From contig CM041092.1 of the NCBI GenBank assembly GCA_023079485.1, positions 7,701,127-7,765,126 of the forward strand: a DNA stretch of 64,000 bases. The letters are read 5' to 3'. The stretch's first letter is position 1, and each line of letters opens with the position of its first letter. The notes beneath the pieces are model-generated. The model made no database searches. It had not been told where the DNA came from and saw only the letters and a program-made list of their open reading frames with translations. The translations under genes and the position numbers were made by a program. This DNA is from Archilochus colubris. Lineage: Eukaryota > Chordata > Aves > Apodiformes > Trochilidae. Below are positions 52,501-59,374 of this stretch, piece by piece.

Positions 52501-54329
52501 GCTTCTGTACATTGACAGCAATGAGCTTTAATAAAAATTAACAAAGAAGGAACAAGATTTATTCTTCTCATACATACCTTTCACAATAACAAAAACAAAG
52601 AAAAAAATGCTAACAAACTTCACACATCATGTCAAAGTGAAGACAGTCTCCTAAAAAGGAAAAAAAAAAAAAAAAAGGCAAAGATTAAAAATTTTATATT
52701 AAGCACTTCACTTTGCAAAACATCTAAAACTTCAAGATCAACAAATCCACAGCTCAAGTCCTAACTGTTAAGGCCATGCAGATGTAGAACTTTAAGAAGT
52801 GGTAAATATCAAAAATGCTAGCAGTACAGCACTGAATTGCAAGAAAACAGTATTATTTATTATTTTTGATACTTCAAAGAATAGGATACCTTATGAATTC
52901 AATCCAAGAAGCTCACATGAGAAGGAAGAAGCTGATGATATTAATTTATAAATTTTTAAGCTACACAGAGAAAGGCTGGATGGGGTTTGGAGCAGCTTGT
53001 GGTCTAGTGGGAGGTGTTCTTGCCCATGGCAGGAGGTATGGAACTAGATGATCTTTAAGGTCCCTTCCAACCCAAACCATTCTGTGATTTCTCAAGCCTA
53101 CATTCCTAAGCAAAGAATTTAAATGCTGGAATTAGGAAAGAAGTGGCAGAACACTCTATTCTTTTTTCTTAAGGCTCTTTGGCCTTAAAATAATACAGAA
53201 AAAAGACAGATCCACATTACTTTTTGTAGAAGCCCAGTAACTTTCCTTAATTTGACAAAGTGTTATAACTGTATGCAAAAATAAAATATTTTTTTAAAGA
53301 ATTACTCTTTTCATTTTAAATTCAGATACTGTAAAAACATTCAACAAAACCCACCTGTGGGTTCTCTAATATAGGGAAAGAAACACTATAAACAAAGGAC
53401 TTCAGAAAAAATGTTATACTAGACCAATAAGAAATCCATCTAATCTGCAAATATTTGCAAATCTGGATGTTGGCAAGTATGACGTGCTCAAAGAAAAAAA
53501 GGCACAACAAAACTGGAACTGACAACCAAGAATATCAAAGCCCTAAGTCTTCCTACCAGGAAGTGATGGATATTTTAATCTTTTTTTCTTTTATCCTTAT
53601 GTGAAATCTTGCTAAGCTCTGGTTCAGGGCTATCCTATATCAACAGGAATCATAAAACCAAGTATCACTAAGATAACATTCAGTTGCTTACTTTTAGTCC
53701 CTACTTAATCCATATGAGCTATACTTAAGTAACCAGGTGCATAACTTGCACCTATAATTCTGCTATTATGCAAGACATGTCTCTTACCCTCTATCAGAAT
53801 GCAAGATCTGCAGTAGGCTGACTGGAGCTGATTGCACAGAATGATATTCAGTGCTTATTAGAAATAAAGAACCCAAGCCAGGATAAGGATAAAAATATTA
53901 TAACATCTTATGGCTAAAATGAGAACTGTACAAGACACTGCTCTGGAAGAACATGGCTTCACCCTTACAAAACATCAAGTGCACAGAGTTCTGATAAATT
54001 TAAGCCACCTGAAGACATGTAAGGCTGAAATAGAAATGGTGGTTTAAAAGTAAAACAAATAGTCTGCCCTATTTAGCATAGGAGAAATGTCAGTGTATGT
54101 TTGCTTTCTGTTTCCGTTATTAGGAAACCAAAATTATACCTTTGCCTATTTAATATTCCTATATATTGCCTATAACTAAGCCTATGTAATATACCAGTTG
54201 TAATTTGACATTTGAGGGAATCATCATTTAAAACACCTTTCTTAATATCATTATAATTTTCAGCAAATAGAAGTCTTTTATTTACCATTTAGCAGTGTGA
54301 GAGTTGGAGTTGTCATCTTGAAGAACCAT
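34473..54329 (-). CDS. SLC35F5: SLC35F5, solute carrier family 35 member F5 (whole coding span, 14 coding exons)
   Basis: Membrane protein of the drug/metabolite transporter superfamily, a putative nucleotide-sugar-type or orphan transporter; the substrate is not established, so none is assigned. Coding exons (minus strand, 5' to 3'): 54329-54286, 48895-48754, 47730-47587, 45572-45510, 44006-43925, 42602-42412, 40838-40757, 40003-39916, 39372-39308, 38950-38846, 38374-38215, 37136-37046, 35426-35272, 34551-34473. They total 1,491 nt, 496 residues plus stop, and every junction is phase-consistent. The family's human member is about 523 residues; the shortfall is at the N-terminus. Visible hallmarks are [18 protein letters not shown] (first membrane helix, about residues 37-54), [10 protein letters not shown] after helix 2, a hydrophilic loop at about 95-205, [38 protein letters not shown] and [16 protein letters not shown]. 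About ten membrane helices are expected. The tail, residues 472-496, is acidic and serine-rich. Identification is by recognised family sequence; exon ends come from GT/AG sites read in the window. Confidence 0.96.
34676..35145 (-). mobile_element. CR1 LINE fragment with mid-ORF2 reverse-transcriptase sequence, in SLC35F5 intron 14
   Basis: Same orientation as the host gene. The minus strand reads [20 protein letters not shown], then [11 protein letters not shown]1 reverse-transcriptase hallmarks. The catalytic FADD-type motif reads FAGD, and the frame shifts at about 34,880 before [11 protein letters not shown]. Truncated at both ends, with no 3' tail. An inactive fossil. Confidence 0.93.
35272..35426 (-). 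CDS. SLC35F5: SLC35F5 exon 14
   Basis: Acceptor CAATTCCAG|GTG; residues 420-470 plus a split Arg. Encodes [20 protein letters not shown], the last helix, then [16 protein letters not shown] and FICRKHRIQ. The donor AG|GTGGGG is poor after position +2. If the intron were kept, translation would continue for six codons (WGSHKV) and stop. Confidence 0.94.
37046..37136 (-). CDS. SLC35F5: SLC35F5 exon 13
   Basis: Acceptor TTTTTAG|GGG and donor CAAAAG|GTAAAT. Encodes [20 protein letters not shown] then [10 protein letters not shown], ending in phase 0. It was too short and Met-poor to stand out as an ORF; it was found from the expected reading frame and splice sites. Confidence 0.94.
38215..38374 (-). 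CDS. SLC35F5: SLC35F5 exon 12
   Basis: Acceptor TTCTGTTTAG|GT and donor CTGTG|GTATGT. Encodes [35 protein letters not shown] and [18 protein letters not shown] (last codon split). Two membrane helices joined by a loop. Confidence 0.95.
38846..38950 (-). CDS. SLC35F5: SLC35F5 exon 11
   Basis: Acceptor ATCTTTACAG|GTT and donor TTTG|GTAAGA. Encodes [19 protein letters not shown] then [15 protein letters not shown], flanked by split Gly codons on both sides. A membrane helix followed by a charged cytosolic turn characteristic of SLC35F5. Confidence 0.95.
39248..39271. repeat. Perfect 11-bp hairpin in SLC35F5 intron 10
   Basis: GAGTACCATCA, spacer AG, then TGATGGTACTC. Within intron 10, 37 bases past the weak exon 10 donor (GTATTT) on the transcribed minus strand. 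Confidence 0.97.
39308..39372 (-). CDS. SLC35F5: SLC35F5 exon 10
   Basis: 65 bp. Encodes [19 protein letters not shown] then TI and a split Gly. The acceptor GATAG|T follows a long T tract. The donor is G|GTATTT, weak at positions +5 and +6. A perfect hairpin lies 37 bases past the donor at 39271-39248. Confidence 0.92.
39916..40003 (-). CDS. SLC35F5: SLC35F5 exon 9
   Basis: Acceptor TTCTTTTGCAG|GGC and donor TTAAG|GTAAGA. Encodes [20 protein letters not shown] then [10 protein letters not shown] (last codon split). One helix, a short polar turn (SNSGDR) and the start of the next helix. Confidence 0.95.
40757..40838 (-). CDS. SLC35F5: SLC35F5 exon 8
   Basis: Acceptor TTTTCCCTCAG|TGG and donor TCTG|GTAAGT. 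Encodes [16 protein letters not shown] then [11 protein letters not shown], with the first base of a split Gly codon. SYQEAL followed by a small-residue helix is a core drug/metabolite-transporter helix pair. Confidence 0.95.
42412..42602 (-). CDS. SLC35F5: SLC35F5 exon 7
   Basis: 191 bp, the longest coding exon. Acceptor TTCTTAAG|CT and donor TTTGTG|GTATGT. Encodes residues 159-222: [20 protein letters not shown], the loop segment [20 protein letters not shown], then [15 protein letters not shown], which begins the next membrane helix. Confidence 0.95.
43925..44006 (-). CDS. SLC35F5: SLC35F5 exon 6
   Basis: Acceptor TTTGTTTCAG|AGT and donor AAAA|GTGAGT. Encodes [19 protein letters not shown] then SNNSDVEK and the first base of a split Thr codon. 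Hydrophilic loop; the Asn/Ser/Asp-rich half diverges from the human sequence, as expected for a tolerant linker. Confidence 0.92.
45510..45572 (-). CDS. SLC35F5: SLC35F5 exon 5
   Basis: 63 bp, 21 codons, phase 0 at both ends. Encodes [15 protein letters not shown] then TVNSSL. The acceptor is TAATTAG|TTTGCAG, with no strong pyrimidine tract. A second AG seven bases downstream (TTTGCAG|ATG) would break the frame, so the first is chosen. Donor TTG|GTAAGT. Part of the hydrophilic loop. Confidence 0.9.
47587..47730 (-). CDS. SLC35F5: SLC35F5 exon 4
   Basis: Acceptor TTTCCACAG|TAT and donor TTT|GTAAGT, 144 bp in phase 0. Encodes residues 63-110: [20 protein letters not shown], the second membrane helix ([10 protein letters not shown]), then [18 protein letters not shown], the start of the large cytosolic loop. 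Confidence 0.95.
48754..48895 (-). CDS. SLC35F5: SLC35F5 exon 3, first membrane helix
   Basis: Acceptor TTGAATAG|G and donor TCT|GTAAGT. Encodes residues 16-62: [12 protein letters not shown], a Ser-rich stretch, [19 protein letters not shown] and ASSELTS. The three arginines before the helix fit a cytosolic N-terminus. Enters with one base completing a split codon and ends in phase 0. Confidence 0.93.
48896..54285 (-). other. SLC35F5 intron 2
   Basis: About 5.4 kb between exons 2 and 3. Contents seen: a CR1 tail at 52,966-53,092 in the opposite orientation, poly(A)/poly(T) tracts (for example about 49,592 and 52,660) and no further exon that I can support. An alternative 5' coding exon equivalent to the longer human N-terminus was not found here by eye. 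Confidence 0.7.
52966..53092 (+). mobile_element. CR1 3' tail in SLC35F5 intron 2 (antisense to the gene)
   Basis: Reads GAAAGGCTGGATGGGGTTTG, GGAGGTGTTCTTGCCCATGG, AGATGATCTTTAAGGTCCC, TTCCAACCCAAACCATTCTG. 5'-truncated, non-coding. Confidence 0.92.
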
Positions 54330-54352
54330 ATTTCTGCCAGTTACATGAAGAT
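54286..54352 (-). CDS. SLC35F5: SLC35F5 exon 2, 5' UTR plus start codon (coding 54329-54286)
   Basis: Acceptor CTTTTTGCAG ends at 54353 and the donor is AAATG|GTAAAT. The 67-bp exon has two ATGs. The first, at 54346-54344, is followed at once by TAA. The second, at 54329-54327, starts [14 protein letters not shown] and then a codon split TG|G (Trp) that joins exon 3 in phase. The human N-terminus is different and longer, so this start is an inference. The next in-frame Met is residue 18 in exon 3, a fallback start that would keep all membrane helices. Confidence 0.65.
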
Positions 54353-57129
54353 CTGCAAAAAGAGACATAAAGAATATACTTTCCTCATCATAACACTGTA
54401 TTGTGTTTTTAAGATGTGCCAGTGCCCTAAATCCCTTAAGCTGAGTCACCACTTTAATTCATGACACAAAAATATTAAAAATGCTCTCACTAAGTTGTAT
54501 ACAGCATATGTTCCTACATTAAAGCTAACAGTCTGTCCAGTTCTGCTGTTCTGAAGATGCAGTAAGTGACTTCTTAGGACAGGATGGGTAATTCCACTAC
54601 TGATATCTGCAAATACAATAAACAATGCTCCAAGTGTAACCTTGTTTCTAAAGCACTAAATGTTTCTTCCTGCAGATTATGACTTTTTTTCAAAGTTCAA
54701 ACCTTACAGTGCAAATTATATGAAGTTCATAAAATACTAAATAACTTATTGCACTGACAATTAGGGAAGATAACATTATGAGCAGAAGAACTGCCAAATG
54801 CTTGCAAAACAGAAGTATTGCCTCTAACTGTTCTATGAGGAAAACAGCACCAAAAAAAGGACAGCATAACAAGAATAAATAGGAGACCCAGAACAGCAGC
54901 TCAGTCACAAACCAAGTGACTGAACAAGCCAACTTGAAATTCTTCCTTCTATTTACTCAAGATTATTTCATATACAGTCTGAAAGATAACATACCAAGAT
55001 TAGGTTTGCACAGAGAATAAATAGTTTTAGTTTTTCCAGTTATACTGGCTGCTCCAAGAATACAAGTTCTGGGATACAAACTACCTCCCCTTCCTTTAAC
55101 ATTTACTGTCATCAGGTGATTCTCATTTATTACTTGATTACTTTCAAGATAGGATAAACAGGGACATTGCTTTAACTCTAATCAGGCAAGAGCTGAAAAT
55201 AAACTGATGAACATTTTAGACTCACCCTACTAAATCTGGAAATGTACATTAAAGCAACATTAACACAACTCTGACCTCCACTCAACTTTCAAGGGTACCA
55301 GAAGATGAGAGCAAAAGCAAGAATCTTCAGAAGAGATGGAAAGGTGAGCCTTATACAACATGACAACTAAATTCACCACAGCCCTGTCATCTTTACTCAG
55401 GGAAAGTTGCCTTTCCCTACAGTAACCTGTAGGCTATTGGGAAGAAAAAGAAGCAAAGAAAGCAACTGAAGCCACATTTTTCAGGCCTGTACCAAGTACT
55501 GAAAGTCAACATCACCATTCCTACCTAAATAAAAAGTTATACAAGACCAAAGTTTGCAAAGAAATCATGCTACTTTTAGTACCAAAATAAGAGAATTCAG
55601 TTCTCCATAAAGAGATGTTTCAGGAATCTGTCAGTGCACAATATAACAGTCACACTGTCAAACTGCCATGTCACAGCTGGACCCTGGTACCTAAGGAACA
55701 AAAGGAACACTTGAAAAAGTCTCCTATTCAATACTCAGACAAAATTTGCCTGAATAATATAAATTTTCTTATAGAGCAATATAGACACAGTATGCAGTAT
55801 GCATATGATACATTGCATACTTTGGAGTCTTTACCAGCTACCAGAATATCTAACCACATGCTTCTTTCATTCACAAAGCTTCCCAGCATGACTAAACCCT
55901 GCTGGGGCACCAAGATCTAGGACCACACAGAAACAGAAACAAACATACTCGTTTCAGGTTAGCAGAGTGGAAGTTGACAAGAGGAACTCACATTGCCCTC
56001 CTTAACCTCTTCCAACAAAAAGAGAAGAAAAAACACTAAGCCACCAAAGCTTCTTTAGGGTTACCACATACAATGCAACCTCCAGCCACTAGTAGCTACA
56101 TTTAACATTGGCTAAGAATTACAAGTGACACCCATTTCACATGCTCCTAATCTAATCTTGTCTGGTGCAAGATCTAAACAGATCACGCTTTGTCATAGGA
56201 TAAACAGCCACAGATAATAACAAGAACAGCAGCCTTCAAAACTACACATCAGTCTTTAGTCTGAAAGCTCAGCCTCCCGGGCATGCTAGAAATCAGCAAA
56301 ATCACCACGTTCAGAAACGTGATTTTAGAGCGAATGGGGTCTCCTTCCTTCCTTCCTGACGACGGGTATCTTTGGGGAAAAGCTGCTGTGGCAAAAAGAA
56401 GGAAATGAGCAAAACTCCTTAACACACTCAGAAAAAAACTGGACGCCTGAGGAGGAAGAAATACGGCTCAAGCCCTGGGGATCACAGAGGATATGGCAAG
56501 GAAAACAAACACAGACTACTACAGGGGTAAAGAGAGGTGTAGCCGAAGCAGGGGAGAGCAGCCACCTCCTAGCACCGCAGGCGAGGCAGGGCAGAGCTCG
56601 TCACCTCCCAGCTCGTTCCTGGGAAAGCGGAATCCTCCACACCCCCCCAGCTGCCCCGGGCAGGGCGGGCACCCCCGGCTGTTTGAGTCAGGGAAAGGAA
56701 AGAGCTTTCTCTACTACTGCTCACACAAAAAGGTGCAGGACGGGGCCGAGGTCCGGCAGAGAGAGGGAGGAAGGGGACAACACACGCAGCCTCCCAGCAC
56801 CGCTGGACGCTGGCGGGACACGGGTCGGGTCACACGGCCGGGAGCGCCGCCGCCATGGCACAACCCGGCCCGGCGGGAGCGGGCGCGGCCCCCCCCCGAC
56901 CACCCGCGATGTGAGGGAGCAAAAGTCCCTTCCCGCAGCCAGGCGGGGCCCGGCCTCGTCCCTCTCAACCCCACGGGCCGGTGAGCGGGCAGGCGAGGCC
57001 TTCCAGCCGCCACAACCCCGCCGGGGCCAAGAAGAGGGAGAAGGGCAGGAGAGGCGGCAGAACCCACGCCCGCCTCCCACCGCCTACACCCGCTCGGGGC
57101 TCCCCACAGCCCTCTCCCCGCGGCCGTAC
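54353..57129 (-). other. SLC35F5 intron 1
   Basis: About 2.8 kb; AT-rich in the left part and CpG-rich in the right part near the promoter. A bulged inverted repeat lies at 56,298-56,326. No convincing coding exon was seen. Confidence 0.6.
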
Positions 57130-57210
57130 CTGAGAGGCCGCGAAAGGGCCCGGCGCTCCGTCCGGCGGCGGCACCGCCCGCTGCGCTGCGCTCCCCGCCC
57201 TCTAAGATGG
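57130..57210 (-). other. SLC35F5: SLC35F5 exon 1, probably non-coding 5' UTR (upstream end approximate)
   Basis: A good donor, CTCAG|GTACGG, lies at 57130/57129 on the minus strand inside the CpG island. The upstream limit is set near a GC box and a YY1-like AAGATGG element (plus-strand reading) at about 57,190-57,212; the true start site cannot be read from sequence. The frame that would enter exon 3 in phase (...RRALSRPL, then R) has no ATG before an upstream stop at 57,443-57,441, so I call the exon non-coding. That frame also stops inside exon 2. The reading is inferred from splice signals, not from a transcript. Confidence 0.6.
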
Positions 57211-57360
57211 AGCCGTGCGCCGAGAATCCATCCCCGAGGCCGCGAACCAGAGAGCGCCCGCCCCGCCCGCAGGCCGCAGACATCGATACGCTCGGCCGGC
57301 CGCTCGCCACCCCTGCCTGCCGAGAGCCCGCCCGTGGCACCGGGAGCGGGCGGGAGGAGG

Positions 57361-57410
57361 AGGTGGGGGTGCTGGAGTGGGGGTGCTGGGAGGTAGGGGT
57401 GCTGGGGGGA
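57361..57410 (+). repeat. G-rich tandem repeat, G-quadruplex candidate
   Basis: Three degenerate units of about 16-17 bases containing GGGGGTGCTGG / GGGGTGCTGG, with at least four runs of three or more G on the plus strand. About 150-200 bp upstream of the inferred SLC35F5 start, on its template strand. Confidence 0.7.
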
Positions 57411-57754
57411 CCTCCGCCTTCCCCGTCCTGACCGGGGAGCTCACGGCGTTGTCTGCTCGTACATGGAGGGGGAAGCTTGCAGCGCTCCGGTATCTGCGCT
57501 GGGTCTGGCCCGGAGCTGTTTGAGGGGCGGTGGGTGCGTTCCTGACCGGCGGGAGTGAGGAAGGAGGAGCCGCTGCTACATACAGTGGGGAAAAAAACCC
57601 CATATCAAACAAAAAATCAAAAACAAGCAACCAAACCCCCCTCCTCCCCTCCGAATAAATAAATAAATAAAAAAATAAAACAAACAAAAAAACCCCACAG
57701 GGTTCCGGGGAGACCTTAGAGCACTTTCCTGTATCTGAAGAGGCTTCAGGAAAG

Positions 57755-58028
57755 GTGGGGAGAGACTTGGTACAAGAGGATGAGGTGACAGGACAAGCGA
57801 TAACGGCTTTAAACTGTAAGAGGGGAGATGGAGGTTTAGACGTAAGGATGGAAACCTGCACTACGAGGTTATCCAGGGAGCTTGTGGCTGCCCCATCCCT
57901 GGAAGTGCTCAAGGCCAGGTTGGCTGAGGCTTGGAGAAACCTGGTGGGAGGTGTCCCTGCCCATGCAGGGGTTGGAACTGGATGAGCTTTAAGGTCCCTT
58001 CCAACCCAGACCACGCTATGACTCTATG
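57755..58028 (+). mobile_element. CR1 3' tail upstream of the SLC35F5 promoter (first of two)
   Basis: Contains GCTTGTGGCTGCCCCATCCC, GGTGTCCCTGCCCATGCAGG, GATGAGCTTTAAGGTCCC and a TATGACTCTATGA end. 5'-truncated. Followed after about 50 bp by a second CR1 of another subfamily. Confidence 0.92.
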
Positions 58029-58079
58029 AAAAGTCACCAGTGGGCTGTGGAAAAGGGCAACAGCTCCCAGTGAATCCTG

Positions 58080-58350
58080 GTTTCCTGCAGACCATGGCTC
58101 ATTCAACAAGACAAGAGGGCATGCTCTTAAGTTGTGCCAGGGGAGGTTTAGGTTAGATATTAGAAAGAATTTCTTTACGGAGAGAGTGATCAAGCATTGG
58201 AATGGGCTGCCCAGGGAAGTAGTGGATTCTCCGTCCCTGGAGATATTTAAAAAGAGACTGGATGTGGCACTCAGTGCCATGGTCTAGCAACCGCAACGGT
58301 GGTTCAAGGGTTGGACTCGATGATCTCTGAGGTCCCTTCCAACCGAGTCT
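58080..58350 (+). mobile_element. CR1 3' tail, second copy, ending in (ATTCT)n
   Basis: Contains ACAAGAGGGCATGCTCTTAA, GGGCTGCCCAGGGAAGTAGT, TTTAAAAAGAGACTGGATGT, GCACTCAGTGCCATGG and GGTCCCTTCCAACCGAGTCT, then runs straight into the ATTCT array. It is the same subfamily as the 20,103-20,762 copy, which shares these segments in reverse complement. Confidence 0.94.
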
Positions 58351-58460
58351 ATTCTATTCTATTCTATTCTATTCTATTCTATTCTATTCTATTCTATTCT
58401 ATTCTATTCTATTCTATTCTATTCTATTCTATTCTATTCTATTCTATTCTATTCTATTCT
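58351..58460 (+). repeat. Perfect (ATTCT)22 pentanucleotide microsatellite
   Basis: 22 uninterrupted ATTCT units, 110 bp, directly following a CR1 3' end and broken by ATCCTG. The array is an expanded form of the CR1 terminal repeat. The open frame across it (YSILF repeats) is not a gene. Confidence 0.99.
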
Positions 58461-59316
58461 ATCCTGCTCAGCCCTGCGTGCTGGGGCTGCCCATCCTGCA
58501 AGAGCACCCTGAGTGAGAGAAGGGCTAGAATAGCTCTGGAGGAAGAGAACTTCCTTTGGATTGATAACCCCCTATCTAGCATTTAGACAGGTTTTATTTC
58601 AAAGCAGTGAGATAAGAGGTAAAAAAAAAATACCCAAAAAGATAGCGGAACAGAGACCACAAAGGAAGAGCGAGGAACTGAAAAACTAGAGATGGAGAAG
58701 TGGGATGGAGCTGGAAACTAGTCTGTCAAAAAGAGAGAAGAAAGAAAACCCAAAGTGAGCAAGACCCTTGAGAAACGTCCTAAAATGCAGTGAGATGGTG
58801 GAATCTTTGTTTCATAGTTACTATAGTCTTTATTCTCTCTGATACAAAATCTCACAGGACCTGGGAGTAGTAGCAGCAAGTTAAATCCTCAAACTAGATT
58901 CCAGCTTCACTATCCACACACTTTTAATACCATAAAAAAGTGAAGTTGTATAGATGTATAAGCTACATTAAAGCACAGTTACCTTTGAGGTGTGTAGGCT
59001 GTTGACTTACCAAGCTGTAAATTATAGGCAAACTTAAAAATATCTCAAATAGTAATGGTTAAAATAAACTAGCATAAGCTGAGATGAAATTGCAAAATCA
59101 GGTTTTGATTGGTATTGTCAGTTCTGTAGTCCACGTTACCTCCTTGTAGTCAGTGGTGATCAGTATTTAAGAACTGAACTCACACCACCAACCTAGAGGT
59201 AACCAGTGTTGCAGATTATTCAGTATTCACCTGCTGACATAAATGCATCCTCTTGGAAAGTTCAACTATTTTGAGGATTTTATAATAGAAACTGCTTGGA
59301 CACAGTAGGAAACAAT

Positions 59317-59374
59317 GTAGTAAATACAGATTAGTGTAGTAAATACAGATTAGTAGTAGTAAATACAGATTAGT
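59317..59374 (+). repeat. Three tandem copies of a 19-bp unit
   Basis: GTAGTAAATACAGATTAGT occurs three times, at 59317, 59336 and 59356, with one extra A before the third copy. All three copies are identical, suggesting recent duplication by slippage. Confidence 0.98.

Larger units (their letters stand above)
56520..57560. promoter_or_regulatory. SLC35F5: CpG island and SLC35F5 promoter region
   Basis: Abrupt rise in G+C and CpG density against an AT-rich background. It contains GC boxes (GGGCGGGG type) and a YY1-like AAGATGG element at 57,204-57,210 on the plus strand. The minus-strand donor at 57,130 ties it to SLC35F5. Long open frames on both strands here are a base-composition effect. 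Divergent transcription is possible, but no plus-strand gene is supported. Confidence 0.85.

Noticed and set aside
56493..57523. Several long open frames on both strands rich in Arg, Pro and Gly
   Set aside because: High G+C in the CpG island removes stops; the frames overlap each other and show no family motifs.
57202..58280. 270- and 123-codon minus-strand open frames
   Set aside because: They run through CR1 tails and promoter DNA; the CR1 part is antisense to the element.
58299..58586. Open frame encoding YSILF repeats
   Set aside because: It is translation of the ATTCT microsatellite and CR1 tail.
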